Assembly: GCF_026552795.1 (NCBI RefSeq)
Contig: NZ_JANFPI010000006.1
Location: 62,001 to 126,000, forward strand
Origin: Ectorhizobium quercum
GTDB lineage: Bacteria > Pseudomonadota > Alphaproteobacteria > Rhizobiales > Rhizobiaceae
Length of the DNA: 64,000 bases
Direction of reading: 5' to 3'
Positions 32,410-43,005 of the stretch are shown piece after piece. The translations under genes were made by a program, and so were the position numbers. The notes under the pieces were generated by a model, which ran no database searches, was not told the DNA's origin, and saw only the letters and a program-made list of their open reading frames with translations. How positions within the stretch are numbered: position 1 is the stretch's first letter; the number at the start of each line of letters is the position of its first letter.

Positions 32410-35400
32410 TCAATCCGGGGAGAAACGGACGATATCGGCCTCGTCGCCCAGCAGGCGAACCGCCGCATCGACGACGCTTTTCTGATGGGTGAAGAGGATG
32501 GTCTGGAAAGCCGGTCCGGTGCCGGCCAACGTCGTCAGGCCGGCGGCGGTGCGCTCCTCGTCGAAGGTCTGGAAGATGTCGTCGGCGATCAGCGGCACGG
32601 GTTCGTTGCGGCTGGCGAAATCCTCGATGAAGGCAAGGCGCAGCGCCAGATAGAGCTGGTCGCCCGTGCCTTCGCTGAGCCCGGTCAGCGGCACCTGCTC
32701 GCCGCCTGCGCGCTCCGCCAGCAATTGCAGCGCGTCGTTTTCGTCGTAAAGCTGGACGAGACGGCGGAAGCGCCCGCCGGTGATGCCGGAAAAAAGCTCT
32801 CCCGCCCGGCGCATGACGGGATCGGCCTGCTTCTCGCGATAGGTTTCCATCGTGGCGCCGAGCAGGCCGGAGGCGAGCCTGAGCACCACCCAGCGGCGGG
32901 CCAGATCCTTAGCCTCGGTCTCGGCCGAAAGTCGCTCCAGCGCGGCCCGCTCCGCACCGACGCCCTTTTCCAGCGCCTCGCGTTCGCGCCGCAGATCGGC
33001 AAGACGAACGTTCAGCTCGCTGAAACGCTCGACGCCGAGCGTGTCGGCGGCTTGCAGGCGTTCGATCTCGAGCCCGGCGGCCACGCGGTCGAAACCGTCG
33101 AGCGCCCGGCGGATGGCCGCCTCGTCCATCCCGTCGGCATGGGCGGCAAGGCGCGCCCGGCTTTCCGCCAGCCGTTGGCGCAGGCGCTCCCGTTCCTCCA
33201 GACGGCGCAGGAGATCGTCGGCATCGCCGCCCTCCGGCAGAAGCGCCGCCATGCGCTCCCCCGTTTCCGTAACGGAAAGCCGGGCGCTCTCAAGCCGCGC
33301 CGACGCCTCACCGATCGCCTGACGGAGCTGCCGCTGCCGTTCTCCGGCCGCCTTCGCCTCGCCGGCACGGCGGTGGAGCATGTCGATCGCGGCATCGGCG
33401 GAAAGCGAGGCCAGATCCGGCGCGAGCGTGCCGACAAGCGCCGCCACCTCCCGTTCGAAGGTTTCGAGATCGCGGCGCATGCCGCGCACGCGGCGGCGGC
33501 GGTTGTCCCGCTCGGCGAGAAGAACGGGCACCTCGCGCCACAGATCCAGCGCCGCCTCGACCATCACCGGCTCGGCATCTTCCCCGAGCCCGATGGCAAG
33601 GCAGGCCTCGGAAAATCGCCGGCGGAACGCCTCATGCCGTTCGCCAAGGTCCGCGCCGCGCTCTTCCAGCGCGGCAATCTTCTCCCGCACCGAACGCAGT
33701 TCCTCCTCGCGCCCCTTCGCCTTCAGGAAACGCTGCGAAAGATCGGCCACCGCCTGTTCCAGTCCCCGGTGCAGAACCGAAAGCGGCGCATCGTCATATC
33801 CCGCCAGCCCCAGCGTTTCGGCCATGTCTTCCAGCATGGGCCGCAGGCCCGCATCCCGGCGTTTCAGCGCCTCCAGCTCGTCCTGAAGCGCCTGAAGGCG
33901 CTCGCGCTCCTTCAGCAGCCCCTCGACGCCCCGGCGCCATTCCAGCATGGCGTCCGGCGCCAGCGGCACGACGTCGCAATCGGCAAACAGCGCCCGGTAG
34001 GCCTCGCGCGCCGCCTCAAACTGTCCGCTCGCGGCGGCAAGCGTTTCGACCGCCCTTTCCTTCGCCGCACCAAGCTCGCCGGCCCGCAGCCGCAGGGCAG
34101 CGTGGCGGGAGACGCGCTCCGCATCGGCCAGCATCCGGTCGGCCAGTTCGTCGGCGCGGGCGACCAGCCGGGTCAGGTCGCCGACGGCGGCGGCGGAACG
34201 GTCGCCGGTCTTCAGGCTTTCCAGCAGGCCATCCCGCTCGCGGCGGACGACGGCGATATCCTCGCGGGTGACGATATCCGTTCCGCTTTCGAGGGAGCGG
34301 AGCGTCGCGGTCACGTCCGCCAGATCGGCCTCCAGCGCGGCGAGCGCCCTTTCGGCCTCGCGCCGTTCGGTATCGAGCCCGTCGAGGCTCCGGCGCTGGC
34401 CGGCAATCGCCACCTCATCGGGCAGCGGCATCGCGGCCAGCCTGTCGACGTCGCGGATGGAGGGACGCAGGCGGGAGGCCGTCTCGTGCAGCCCGTTCGC
34501 CAGCCGGTCGCGCTGCACCGCAAGGCTTTCCAGCCGCGACAGGTGATCCAGTTCCGGCCTGAGTGCGCCCAGACGCTCCCGGAACGGCGCCGGATCGACG
34601 AGCCGGCCACTCTCCTTGCGCTCCAGAGCGCGCAGATAATCGCGCTCCTCGACCAGACGCCCGGCATGGTGTTCCCGCTCGTTCGCCAGGCTGCGGGCCT
34701 CTTCCAGAAGGCCGCGCAACCGGGCCAGCACGGTATCCGGCGGCAGCGCCTTTTCCAGATCGGCCTCGCCATCCAGCCCCAGCCGGCGCGCGTCGTTGGC
34801 AAGGCGGCGGTCGAAATCGTCCGCCTCCGCCTCGACGCGCGGCAGGTCCTGCCGGGTCTTGAGACAGGCGCCCGTCTCGGCAAAGCGCGCGGTGATCGCG
34901 GCCTCCTCGGCCAGCAGTTTCTCATCGATCCGCAGGGCGGCGAGCGCGGCCGTCAGCGCCGCCAGCTCCTTCTCTTCCCGCTCCTCGTCCGCAGCGGCGG
35001 CGCGAACCTTCTGAAGGGCATCGGAGAGCGTCTGCGCGAATCCCGCGGGCAAGGCGCCCAGCGCCTCGTAAGCGCCCAGCGCGGCCAACTCTCCGTCGAT
35101 CTCGCCGATCAGCGGCGCAAGCTGGCGCAGCGTCTCCAGCCGCGCCAGCGCATGGCGCGTTTCCTCGCGCTCCTTGCGCAGCACGTCAAGCTCGGCCTCG
35201 ACGGAGGCGATGCCGGCGACCAGCCGCTTCCAGTGGGCGGATTTCAGCTCGCTCTCGCGCTCGGCGCGGCGGGCCTGCTCATGGCGGTCCAGCACCTGAT
35301 AGAAGCTGCGGCCCGCCGCGCGTTTCGGCGCGAAGATACCCTCCGCCTCGGCATCCAGAGACCGGCGCAACCGGGTAAGCCCCATCATGCCGGAGGCGGC

Positions 35401-35853
35401 GGAAAACAGCAGGCTGCCGATCTCGCCGCCCGCCTTCAGCATCTCGTCCGCTCCCCGGCGCAGGCGCTCGGAGTTCAGCCCGAAGGCGCGCTCGAAAACC
35501 GCGCGGTCCAGCCCGCCGACAAAAGGCATGAGGGCATCGTCAGGCAGGGCGCCTTCCGTGTCCTCGTCCGCCAGCAGCGTGTTCTTGCGCCCCTTCCTGC
35601 GGCGGAATGCGAGGCTGCGGCCATCCCGGGCGGAAAGCTCCGCCGAAATCCTCAGGTCCCTGGCATCGTGCAGGAACCCCTGCTCGGTCCGCTCCGGGAA
35701 ACCGAACAGCAGATCGGAGATCGCCGCCAGCGCGGAGCTTTTCCCGGCCTCGTTGGGACCGTAGACGATATGAAGCGCCGCGCCCGAGCGGAACGTCAGG
35801 GCCGTGTCCGTCAGCGCACCGTAGCGCAGCAGGCCGATCCGCGAGAAGCGCAT
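32410..35853 (-). CDS. AAA family ATPase, YhaN-like (SMC/SbcC-type)
   Basis: 1147 residues. Walker A YGPNEAGKSSALAAISDLL lies near residues 29-48. A long charged coiled coil (about 170-1000) is rich in Arg, Glu, Ala and Leu. The C-terminal head has the signature SEGTGDQLYLALRLA (near 1058), Walker B PLIADDIFQTFDEER (near 1085) and the switch His in LFTHQ. This is the SbcC/Rad50-like plan, matching YhaN of Bacillus. The ATG overlaps the stop of the nuclease gene as TGATG, so the pair is translationally coupled. Likely role: DNA end processing or repair. Confidence 0.85.
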   Translation of the reverse strand: MRFSRIGLLRYGALTDTALTFRSGAALHIVYGPNEAGKSSALAAISDLLFGFPERTEQGFLHDARDLRISAELSARDGRSLAFRRRKGRKNTLLADEDTEGALPDDALMPFVGGLDRAVFERAFGLNSERLRRGADEMLKAGGEIGSLLFSAASGMMGLTRLRRSLDAEAEGIFAPKRAAGRSFYQVLDRHEQARRAERESELKSAHWKRLVAGIASVEAELDVLRKEREETRHALARLETLRQLAPLIGEIDGELAALGAYEALGALPAGFAQTLSDALQKVRAAAADEEREEKELAALTAALAALRIDEKLLAEEAAITARFAETGACLKTRQDLPRVEAEADDFDRRLANDARRLGLDGEADLEKALPPDTVLARLRGLLEEARSLANEREHHAGRLVEERDYLRALERKESGRLVDPAPFRERLGALRPELDHLSRLESLAVQRDRLANGLHETASRLRPSIRDVDRLAAMPLPDEVAIAGQRRSLDGLDTERREAERALAALEADLADVTATLRSLESGTDIVTREDIAVVRRERDGLLESLKTGDRSAAAVGDLTRLVARADELADRMLADAERVSRHAALRLRAGELGAAKERAVETLAAASGQFEAAREAYRALFADCDVVPLAPDAMLEWRRGVEGLLKERERLQALQDELEALKRRDAGLRPMLEDMAETLGLAGYDDAPLSVLHRGLEQAVADLSQRFLKAKGREEELRSVREKIAALEERGADLGERHEAFRRRFSEACLAIGLGEDAEPVMVEAALDLWREVPVLLAERDNRRRRVRGMRRDLETFEREVAALVGTLAPDLASLSADAAIDMLHRRAGEAKAAGERQRQLRQAIGEASARLESARLSVTETGERMAALLPEGGDADDLLRRLEERERLRQRLAESRARLAAHADGMDEAAIRRALDGFDRVAAGLEIERLQAADTLGVERFSELNVRLADLRREREALEKGVGAERAALERLSAETEAKDLARRWVVLRLASGLLGATMETYREKQADPVMRRAGELFSGITGGRFRRLVQLYDENDALQLLAERAGGEQVPLTGLSEGTGDQLYLALRLAFIEDFASRNEPVPLIADDIFQTFDEERTAAGLTTLAGTGPAFQTILFTHQKSVVDAAVRLLGDEADIVRFSPD

Positions 35854-37085
35854 CAGGCGTCCTCCCCGCTGCGGGAAAGAAGCAGTGCCCGCGCTTCGGC
35901 AAGCAGCGCTGCCGCATCCGCGCCGAGCGGCAGATCGCCCGCACCGATGCCGCCCGGCAGCTTGGCGGCGATTTCGCGGATGCGGGTCTCCGCCTCCGCG
36001 ATCATTTCCAGGCTCCAGTCGCCCTCGGGCAGCAGGCCCTCCAGATCGGCCATTCCGCCGGGTGCGGCGGGCTTTTTCGGCGGGTGCAGGTCCAGCACCA
36101 GCTTTTCCAGCCACACATCGCCGCCGGCGCGGTGAAGGGCGGCCTGCATCTCGTCGCGCATGTCGGCGGCCCGGGCGATGAACTCACGCGCCAGCGGCGT
36201 TTCGCCGGCCAGCCTGAGGCGCAGCGCCACGACGCGGCCCTCCGCCGCTTCGGCAAAGGGGCCGGCAGCCGCCGCCACGCGGGAAACGAGAACCGCAAGA
36301 TCGTCGTCCGGGACGACCGTCACCGCGATTTCGTGGAAACGGGCCCGGTCGACGATCATCCGCTCGGTGCGGATGCGATGGTCCTCGACGCTGACGAGCA
36401 CGGCCCCCTTGGCGCCCTGCTCGCGAATCGAGCGGCCCTGAAGATTTCCGGGGAAGATCACCAGCGGATCTTCGGCGACCACCTCGAAATCATGGACATG
36501 GCCCAGCGCCCAGTAGTCGTAGCCGCGCGAGCGCAGATCGTCCACCGAGCACGGCGCATAGGGTGCGTGCGGCTCGCGCCCCGTCAGCGACGTATGCAAA
36601 AGGCCGATGTTGAACCAGCCCTGTTCGGGCGGCGGATAGTCGAGCGCCAGATTGTTCTGGGCCGAGCGTTCGGCAAAGCCCTGCCCGTGCAGCGCGACCT
36701 TCAGATCGGCAAGCCGGACCGTGCCGGGCCTGTTCACCGGAAATTCATGGACATTACCCGGCAGGGTGATGGTTCTGGTGATGACGCTTTCGGCGTCGTG
36801 ATTGCCCTTGATGAGAAAGACAGGAATGTTCTCCCGGCCGAGCCGGGCAACCTCGCGGTTGAAGAAAAGGCCGATGGAATTGTCCTTCCAGTCGCCGTCG
36901 TAGACATCGCCCGCGACGATCAGGAAGTCGGCTTTCTCCTCGATGGCGCGCGACACGAGCGCCGAAAAGGCCTCGCGGCTCGCCTCGGCAAAGCGGGCGG
37001 CGAGCGCGGCATCCTTCAGCGCCAGTCCCTGAAACGGGCTGCCCAGATGCAGGTCTGCGGCGTGGATAAAGCGAAACGAGGTCAT
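35853..37085 (-). CDS. DNA repair exonuclease, YhaO/SbcD-like
   Basis: 410 residues with the Mre11/SbcD phosphoesterase core: FIHAADLHLGSPF, VAGDVYDGDWKD, IKGNHDAES, LLHTSLTG and ALGHVHDFE. The C-terminal part (about 290-410) is a capping and ATPase-binding region. The start at 37085 (MTSFRFIHAADLHLG) fits the family. It should act with the downstream YhaN-like ATPase as a two-subunit nuclease. Confidence 0.87.
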   Translation of the reverse strand: MTSFRFIHAADLHLGSPFQGLALKDAALAARFAEASREAFSALVSRAIEEKADFLIVAGDVYDGDWKDNSIGLFFNREVARLGRENIPVFLIKGNHDAESVITRTITLPGNVHEFPVNRPGTVRLADLKVALHGQGFAERSAQNNLALDYPPPEQGWFNIGLLHTSLTGREPHAPYAPCSVDDLRSRGYDYWALGHVHDFEVVAEDPLVIFPGNLQGRSIREQGAKGAVLVSVEDHRIRTERMIVDRARFHEIAVTVVPDDDLAVLVSRVAAAAGPFAEAAEGRVVALRLRLAGETPLAREFIARAADMRDEMQAALHRAGGDVWLEKLVLDLHPPKKPAAPGGMADLEGLLPEGDWSLEMIAEAETRIREIAAKLPGGIGAGDLPLGADAAALLAEARALLLSRSGEDA

Positions 37086-37174
37086 CGAATCGCAATGTAG
37101 TGAAGATCCGCGCCTTTTCACGGGCCAAGACGGTCCATGCACAAGAAAGACGCCGCAACCAGCTCCCGGAACGG

Positions 37175-37202
37175 AAAAAGCCCGGCACGGAACCGGGCTT
37201 TC
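37175..37202 (-). terminator. Intrinsic terminator of hup
   Basis: On the minus strand AGCCCGG and CCGGGCT form a 7-bp stem with a 7-nt loop, followed by TTTTT, 40 bases after the stop of the HU gene. Confidence 0.8.
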
Positions 37203-37242
37203 CAGAATGCTTATGCGCGCACCCCTTGGGGTGTTTCCGGCA

Positions 37243-37518
37243 TCAGCTGTTGACGGCGTCCTTCAGGCCCTTGCCGGGCGTGAACTTCGGAACGTTGCGC
37301 GCCGGGATGTCGACGGCGGCGCCGGTCGAAGGATTGCGGCCCGTGGTGGCTTCACGGCGCGAGACGGTGAAGCTGCCGAAACCTGCGAGGCGGATGTCGC
37401 CGCCGCTCTTCAGCTCGCCCTGAACCGTCTCGAAAACGGCATCAACGGCAGAGGCCGCATCGGCCTTGGTCAGACCAGCCTTCTCGGCAACGGCAGCGAC
37501 CAGCTCGTTCTTGTTCAT
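37243..37518 (-). CDS. hup: DNA-binding protein HU
   Basis: Nucleoid protein of 91 residues that bends DNA. It starts MNKNELVAAVAEKAGLTKAD; the DNA-binding arm reads GRNPSTGAAVDIPARNVPKF and the core LAGFGSFTVSRREA. It is the beta-type HU usual in alphaproteobacteria, placed downstream of lon as in many proteobacteria. Confidence 0.96.
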   Translation of the reverse strand: MNKNELVAAVAEKAGLTKADAASAVDAVFETVQGELKSGGDIRLAGFGSFTVSRREATTGRNPSTGAAVDIPARNVPKFTPGKGLKDAVNS

Positions 37519-37569
37519 GTTTCCACCCCTTTCTTCGGTATGAAACGACTCGGTTTGAAGTCGCGGGGC

Positions 37570-37597
37570 AGAATACGAATACGTCCGCCCGCTGCAA
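37570..37597 (-). promoter_or_regulatory. Candidate hup promoter
   Basis: TTGCAG, a 16-nt spacer and TATTCT on the minus strand, about 50 bases before the HU start. Confidence 0.4.
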
Positions 37598-37653
37598 CTT
37601 CAAAAGCGCTTGGAAACGCCAGAAAACAAGGGGGTTCGGCCGTTTTTCACAAC

Positions 37654-37680
37654 AAGGCCGGCGAAAACGCCGGCCTTTTT
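37654..37680 (-). terminator. Terminator after lon, near-symmetric
   Basis: GGCCGGCG and CGCCGGCC form a perfect 8-bp stem with an AAAA loop. The minus strand has TTGTTGT after it; the plus strand has TTTTT. It lies 40 bases beyond the lon stop and should stop lon read-through into hup. Confidence 0.7.
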
Positions 37681-37720
37681 CACACATTTTTGCACAACGT
37701 CGCGGAAATGCCGCACCGGT

Positions 37721-40141
37721 TCAGTGCGCCAGGCCCGGTTGCCCGTCCTCGGCGGCGTCCACCGGAGCCACCGGGCGGGAGGCCGTTGCCGGGTCCCATT
37801 CGATGGGTTCGGGCTTGCGCAGCAGCGCATGTTCGAGCACTTCGCCCATGCGCGAGACCGGCACGATTTCCAGATTGTTCTTCACGTTGTCCGGAATTTC
37901 GGCCAGGTCCTTGGCGTTCTCTTCCGGGATCAGCACCTTCTTGATGCCGCCGCGAAGGGCCGCCAGCAGCTTCTCCTTCAAGCCGCCGATCGGCAGGACG
38001 CGGCCGCGCAGGGTGATCTCGCCGGTCATCGCCACGTCCTTCGAAACCGGAATGCCGGTCATGATGGACACGATGGCAGTGGCCATCGCGACACCTGCCG
38101 ACGGTCCGTCCTTCGGGGTCGCGCCTTCCGGAACGTGGACGTGGATGTCCGACGTATCGAAGCGGGGCGGCTCGATGCCGAAATCGACGGCGCGCGAGCG
38201 GACATAGGATGCCGCCGCCGAAATCGATTCCTTCATCACGTCCTTCAGGTTGCCCGTTACCGTCATGCGGCCCTTGCCGGGCATCATGGCGCCTTCGATG
38301 GTCAGCAGTTCGCCGCCCACTTCCGTCCAGGCCAGACCCGTGACGACACCGACCTGATCCTCACGCTCGGCCTCGCCGTGGCGGTAACGCGGAACGCCGA
38401 GGTAATCCTCGATGTTGGCCGCCGTCACATGCACGGATTTCACGTTGCCGCGCAGGATCTCGGTGACGGCCTTGCGGGCGAGCTTCATCAGTTCGCGCTC
38501 GAAGGAGCGCACGCCCGCTTCCCGCGTGTAACGCTGGATGACGGCCATCAGTGCGTCGTCGGAGACGGAGAACTCGCCCTCGCGCAACGCGTGTTCCTTG
38601 ATCGCCTTCGGCAACAGGTGACGGCGGGCGATTTCGCGCTTCTCGTCCTCGGTGTAGCCGGCGATGCGGATGATCTCCATGCGGTCCATCAACGGAGCCG
38701 GAATGTTGAGCGTGTTCGCCGTGGTGATGAACATCACGTCGGACAGGTCGTATTCCACCTCCAGATAATGGTCCATGAAGGTTGCGTTCTGTTCCGGATC
38801 GAGCACCTCCAGCAGGGCCGAAGACGGATCGCCGCGGAAGTCCATGCCCATCTTGTCGATCTCGTCGAGCAGGAAGAGCGGGTTGGCCTTCTTCGCCTTC
38901 TTCATCGACTGGATGACCTTGCCGGGCATCGAGCCGATATAGGTGCGGCGATGGCCGCGGATTTCCGCCTCGTCCCGCACGCCGCCGAGCGCCATGCGGA
39001 CATATTCGCGGCCGGTGGCCTTGGCGATCGAGCGGGCAAGCGAAGTCTTGCCGACGCCGGGAGGACCGACGAGGCACAGGATCGGCCCCTTGATCTTGGT
39101 GGCGCGCGCCTGCACGGCCAGATATTCGACGATGCGTTCCTTCACCTTGTCGAGGCCGAAATGGTCCTCGTCGAGGATCCGTTCGGCATTGGCGAGGTTG
39201 GTCTTGATCTTCGACTTCTTGCCCCAGGGCAGGCCCAGCAGCCAGTCCAGATAGTTGCGCACGACGGTGGCTTCCGCCGACATCGGGCTCATCTGGCGCA
39301 GCTTCTTCAGCTCGGCGTCGGCCTTCTCCTTGGCTTCCTTGGACAGCCGGGTCTTGGAGATACGCTCCTCAAGCTCGGCCATCTCGTCGCGGCCGTCCTC
39401 GCCGTCGCCAAGCTCCTTCTGGATCGCCTTCATCTGTTCGTTGAGGTAGTATTCGCGCTGGGTCTTCTCCATCTGGCGCTTGACGCGCGAGCGGATGCGC
39501 TTCTCCACCTGAAGAACGGAGATTTCGCCTTCCATGAAGCCGAGCGCCTTTTCGAGACGCGTCTTCACGCTCACCGTTTCGAGCATTTCCTGCTTTTCGG
39601 TGATCTTGATCGAAAGATGCGAGGCAATCGTGTCGGCAAGCTTCGACGGGTCGTCGATCTGGCCGGCAACGCTGACGACTTCCGGGGAAATCTTCTTGTT
39701 CAGCTTCACATAATTCTCGAATTCCGAAACCGTGGAGCGGGACAGCGCCTCGATCTCAACAGCGTCCTCCTCCGGCTCGTCGAGCACGTCGGCAGAGGCC
39801 TCGTAGAATTCCTCGCGGTCGCTATAGGCGTCGATGCGCGCACGCGCCTTGCCCTCGACCAGCACCTTCACGGTGCCGTCGGGCAGTTTCAGAAGCTGCA
39901 ATACATTCGCGACCGTGCCCACCTTGTAGATGGCATCCGGCGCAGGATCGTCGTCGCCCGCATTGGTCTGCGTGACGAGCATGATCTGCCGGTCGGACCC
40001 CATGACCTCTTCCAGCGCGCGGATCGACTTCTCGCGACCGACGAAGAGCGGAACGATCATATGGGGGAAGACCACGATGTCGCGAAGCGGCAGAACCGGA
40101 TAGAGATTGGAACCGGTGTCCGCAGACGTAACAGTCGCCAT
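37721..40141 (-). CDS. lon: ATP-dependent protease Lon
   Basis: AAA+ protease degrading misfolded and regulatory proteins, 806 residues. The N-terminal substrate domain begins [20 protein letters not shown]. Walker [12 protein letters not shown] lies near residue 359, Walker [10 protein letters not shown] follows, and the catalytic Ser is in [13 protein letters not shown] (near 681) with Lys in [11 protein letters not shown]. The start at 40141 is chosen because the upstream open frame is not conserved. In rhizobia Lon degrades CcrM and others; here it sits in the usual clpP-clpX-lon-hup order. Confidence 0.97.
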   Translation of the reverse strand: MATVTSADTGSNLYPVLPLRDIVVFPHMIVPLFVGREKSIRALEEVMGSDRQIMLVTQTNAGDDDPAPDAIYKVGTVANVLQLLKLPDGTVKVLVEGKARARIDAYSDREEFYEASADVLDEPEEDAVEIEALSRSTVSEFENYVKLNKKISPEVVSVAGQIDDPSKLADTIASHLSIKITEKQEMLETVSVKTRLEKALGFMEGEISVLQVEKRIRSRVKRQMEKTQREYYLNEQMKAIQKELGDGEDGRDEMAELEERISKTRLSKEAKEKADAELKKLRQMSPMSAEATVVRNYLDWLLGLPWGKKSKIKTNLANAERILDEDHFGLDKVKERIVEYLAVQARATKIKGPILCLVGPPGVGKTSLARSIAKATGREYVRMALGGVRDEAEIRGHRRTYIGSMPGKVIQSMKKAKKANPLFLLDEIDKMGMDFRGDPSSALLEVLDPEQNATFMDHYLEVEYDLSDVMFITTANTLNIPAPLMDRMEIIRIAGYTEDEKREIARRHLLPKAIKEHALREGEFSVSDDALMAVIQRYTREAGVRSFERELMKLARKAVTEILRGNVKSVHVTAANIEDYLGVPRYRHGEAEREDQVGVVTGLAWTEVGGELLTIEGAMMPGKGRMTVTGNLKDVMKESISAAASYVRSRAVDFGIEPPRFDTSDIHVHVPEGATPKDGPSAGVAMATAIVSIMTGIPVSKDVAMTGEITLRGRVLPIGGLKEKLLAALRGGIKKVLIPEENAKDLAEIPDNVKNNLEIVPVSRMGEVLEHALLRKPEPIEWDPATASRPVAPVDAAEDGQPGLAH

Positions 40142-40241
40142 GATATTTCCTTTCCACTGTCCCGGTGGCCGGGACCACTTCGCCCCGACGCATGGATCGG
40201 GGCGATCCACAGGTCTTCGGCGTATTTCCTTTTCCACCCAC

Positions 40242-40270
40242 AGGTGGAGTGTCGCAGCAGAGTTTTCAAG
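40242..40270 (-). promoter_or_regulatory. RpoH-like promoter candidate for lon
   Basis: On the minus strand CTTGAA, a 15-nt spacer and CTCCACCT, close to the alphaproteobacterial heat-shock consensus (CTTGAA, then CCCCATnT; five of seven defined positions). It lies about 100 bases before the lon start, which fits the known heat control of lon. Confidence 0.4.
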
Positions 40271-40431
40271 CCTTTGCGAAAAGGCCGGCACTGTGCCTGC
40301 GTCAAACACGATACGGAAGGATACTCAAAAAACACCGCCCGGACGGGCCAGCGGCATCATGCCGGAAAAGCGCCCGCACACATCGGAATCGCATGCATGC
40401 GGGCCGGATCGCCCCGGCGGGCGGGAGCGCT

Positions 40432-40463
40432 GGGGCGGGGCGGATGGAAGCCGCCCCTGCCCC
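40432..40463 (-). terminator. GC-rich stem-loop after clpX
   Basis: GGGGCGGGGCGG faces CCGCCCCTGCCCC with one bulge and a 7-nt loop, starting ten bases beyond the clpX stop. No T-run follows on the minus strand. Confidence 0.4.
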
Positions 40464-40472
40464 GGTCTGGCG

Positions 40473-41750
40473 TCAGGCCGAAGCGTTCGCCTTCTCGTCC
40501 TGACGATCCGCGTAGATGTAGAGCGGGCGGGCGGTGCCGCGGACGACCTCTTCGGAAATGACCACCTCGCGGACGCCTTCCAGCGTCGGCAGCTCGAACA
40601 TGGTGTCGAGCAGGATCTTTTCCATGATCGAGCGCAGGCCGCGGGCGCCGGTCTTGCGGATGATGGCCCTGCGGGCGATCTCGCGCAGCGCGTCCTCGTG
40701 GAAGGTCAGTTCGACGTCTTCCATCTCGAACAGGCGCTGGTACTGCTTGACCAGCGCGTTCTTCGGCTCCGACAGGATCTGGATCAGCGCATCCTCGTCG
40801 AGATCCTCCAGCGTCGCGATGACCGGCAGACGGCCGATGAATTCCGGAATGAGGCCGAACTTCACCAGGTCTTCCGGCTCGAGATCGCGCAGGATGTGAC
40901 CGACGCGGCGGTCGTCCGGCGCGGCCACCTTGGCACCGAAGCCGATCGAGGTCTTTTCCGAGCGGGCGGAAATCACCTTGTCGAGGCCGGCGAAGGCGCC
41001 GCCGCAGATGAACAGGATGTTGGTCGTGTCCACCTGAAGGAATTCCTGCTGCGGGTGCTTGCGGCCGCCCTGCGGCGGCACGGACGCGACCGTTCCTTCC
41101 ATGATCTTCAGAAGCGCCTGCTGCACGCCCTCGCCCGACACGTCGCGGGTGATCGACGGGTTGTCGGACTTGCGGGAGATCTTGTCCACCTCGTCGATGT
41201 AGACGATGCCGCGCTGGGCCCGCTCGACGTTGTAGTCGGCGGATTGCAGGAGCTTCAGAATGATGTTCTCGACGTCCTCGCCGACATAGCCGGCTTCCGT
41301 CAGCGTCGTCGCGTCGGCCATCGTGAACGGCACGTCGATGATGCGGGCGAGCGTCTGGGCAAGATAGGTCTTGCCGCAACCGGTCGGACCGACCAGCATG
41401 ATGTTCGACTTCGCAAGCTCGACTTCGCCGCCCTTCGAGGAGTGCGACAGGCGCTTGTAATGGTTATGCACGGCGACGGAGAGGATCTTCTTCGCCTGCT
41501 TCTGGCCGATGACATATTCGTCCAGGATCTTGATGATGTCCTGCGGCGTGGGAACGCCATCGCGGGACTTCACCATTGAAGACTTGTTTTCCTCGCGGAT
41601 GATGTCCATGCACAATTCGACGCATTCATCGCAGATGAACACGGTCGGTCCGGCGATGAGTTTCCGGACTTCGTGCTGGCTCTTGCCGCAGAATGAACAA
41701 TAGAGGGTGTTCTTCGAGTCGCCGCCGTTGCTGCCGCTGACCTTGCTCAT
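40473..41750 (-). CDS. clpX: ATP-dependent Clp protease ATP-binding subunit ClpX
   Basis: Unfoldase that feeds ClpP, 425 residues. The N-terminal zinc domain reads [11 protein letters not shown] and [10 protein letters not shown], Walker A is [13 protein letters not shown], Walker [11 protein letters not shown], and the ClpP-docking loop IGFGAK is intact. In alphaproteobacteria ClpXP drives cell-cycle proteolysis, for example of CtrA. A 295-base gap separates it from clpP. Confidence 0.97.
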   Translation of the reverse strand: MSKVSGSNGGDSKNTLYCSFCGKSQHEVRKLIAGPTVFICDECVELCMDIIREENKSSMVKSRDGVPTPQDIIKILDEYVIGQKQAKKILSVAVHNHYKRLSHSSKGGEVELAKSNIMLVGPTGCGKTYLAQTLARIIDVPFTMADATTLTEAGYVGEDVENIILKLLQSADYNVERAQRGIVYIDEVDKISRKSDNPSITRDVSGEGVQQALLKIMEGTVASVPPQGGRKHPQQEFLQVDTTNILFICGGAFAGLDKVISARSEKTSIGFGAKVAAPDDRRVGHILRDLEPEDLVKFGLIPEFIGRLPVIATLEDLDEDALIQILSEPKNALVKQYQRLFEMEDVELTFHEDALREIARRAIIRKTGARGLRSIMEKILLDTMFELPTLEGVREVVISEEVVRGTARPLYIYADRQDEKANASA

Positions 41751-42045
41751 ATCACTTTCCTTCCAGCACGCCGGAACCCGCCGAAACCGGTCCCGGACAC
41801 TTTCCTGCCGTCCTCGCCCCTACGAAACGACCGCTCCGTAAAGGCATCGCTGTCGGGGTACTGACCGGAGAGTAGAGCCCGTGGCCCCTTTTCCGGCTGC
41901 AACGACATCCCCTCGAACCGGGATGCTATGACGGCAACGCCGAACATAGCATTAACGGCCACACTAGTATTAACCCGTTCCCCGAGCGAGGAAAGCCCTC
42001 CGTTCGCACAAAGCGGTGAGTGTCCTTGCCTCGGGAGCGCCACGG

Positions 42046-42678
42046 TCAACCTTCCGTCACGCCTTCGATTTCGGCGCGAGACGTCAGGACCTTGTCGATC
42101 AGGCCCCAGTTCAGCGCTTCGTCGGGATCCATGAAGTGGTCGCGGTCCAGCGTCGCCTCGACCTCCTCGTAGGTGCGGCCGCAATGCCTCACGTAGATTT
42201 CGTTCAGGCGGCGCTTCATCTTGATGATGTCGCGCGCATGACGCTCGATGTCGGACGCCTGCCCCTGGAACCCGCCCGAAGGCTGGTGGACCATGACGCG
42301 GGCGTTCGGCGTGGCGAAACGCATGCCCTTCTCGCCGGCGGCAAGAAGCAGCGAGCCCATCGAAGCCGCCTGGCCGATGCACAGCGTCGACACGGCCGGC
42401 TTGATGAACTGCATCGTATCGTAGATCGCCATGCCCGACGTGACGACGCCGCCCGGCGAATTGATGTAGAGCGCGATCTCCTTCTTCGGGTTCTCGGCTT
42501 CGAGGAACAGGAGCTGGGCGCAGACGAGCGTCGCCGTCGCATCTTCCACCGGACCGGTGAGGAAGATGATACGCTCCTTCAGCAGGCGCGAGAAAATGTC
42601 GTAGGAGCGCTCGCCACGGTTGGTCTGCTCGACAACCATCGGCACCAGAGCCAGAGCGGTATCAACTGGATTTCGCAT
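42046..42678 (-). CDS. clpP: ATP-dependent Clp protease proteolytic subunit
   Basis: Serine protease ring subunit of 210 residues. The nucleophile is Ser106 in [11 protein letters not shown] and the catalytic His is 131 in [12 protein letters not shown]. The N-terminal propeptide ends near [18 protein letters not shown]. The 295-base gap to clpX (41751-42045) has no gene; it contains the direct repeat GTTAAT-N12-GTTAAT on the minus strand. Confidence 0.97.
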   Translation of the reverse strand: MRNPVDTALALVPMVVEQTNRGERSYDIFSRLLKERIIFLTGPVEDATATLVCAQLLFLEAENPKKEIALYINSPGGVVTSGMAIYDTMQFIKPAVSTLCIGQAASMGSLLLAAGEKGMRFATPNARVMVHQPSGGFQGQASDIERHARDIIKMKRRLNEIYVRHCGRTYEEVEATLDRDHFMDPDEALNWGLIDKVLTSRAEIEGVTEG

Positions 42679-42749
42679 ATCGGTCCTTCGCTACATCATC
42701 CCGCACAGGCTACCGCACCGGGAATCATTTCGAACATCGTGGAGTCCAT

Positions 42750-42779
42750 ACATAGAGTGTCAGTGGCCCGTACTTCAAG
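42750..42779 (-). promoter_or_regulatory. Promoter candidate for clpP, RpoH or sigma-70 type
   Basis: CTTGAA (42774-42779 on the plus strand as TTCAAG), a 16-nt spacer and CTCTATGT, about 80 bases before clpP. The -35 fits both RpoH and housekeeping sigma; the -10 is a compromise between CCCCATnT and TATAAT. Confidence 0.35.
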
Positions 42780-42901
42780 ACGTGCGTCATGCAAATGCCA
42801 CATGGCACCAGTCTCACGCACGGCTGAGTGATCGCAGCGTTAACGGCTTGCGACCAGGCGCGGCCCATCGGGAGACGCCGGGCAACGCGAAGCCCTTGCT
42901 A

Positions 42902-42930
42902 TTGACGCCATTATGGCGCACGGTTACGAA
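42902..42930 (+). promoter_or_regulatory. Promoter candidate for the small-ORF cluster
   Basis: TTGACG, a 17-nt spacer and TACGAA, about 75 bases before the first small reading frame at 43006. The stretch 42679-43005 holds no other gene. Confidence 0.4.
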
Positions 42931-43005
42931 AGCGACAGTTCTTGAAGCGGGCGATGCCGAGTGGAGAAAGATTACCTTCGCCCCGGGGATATTAAGGAGG
43001 ACGCC

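Noticed and set aside
41751-42045. CtrA site in the clpP-clpX gap (GTTAAT repeats)
   Set aside because: The repeats are 12 bases apart rather than the TTAA-N7-TTAA spacing of CtrA sites.
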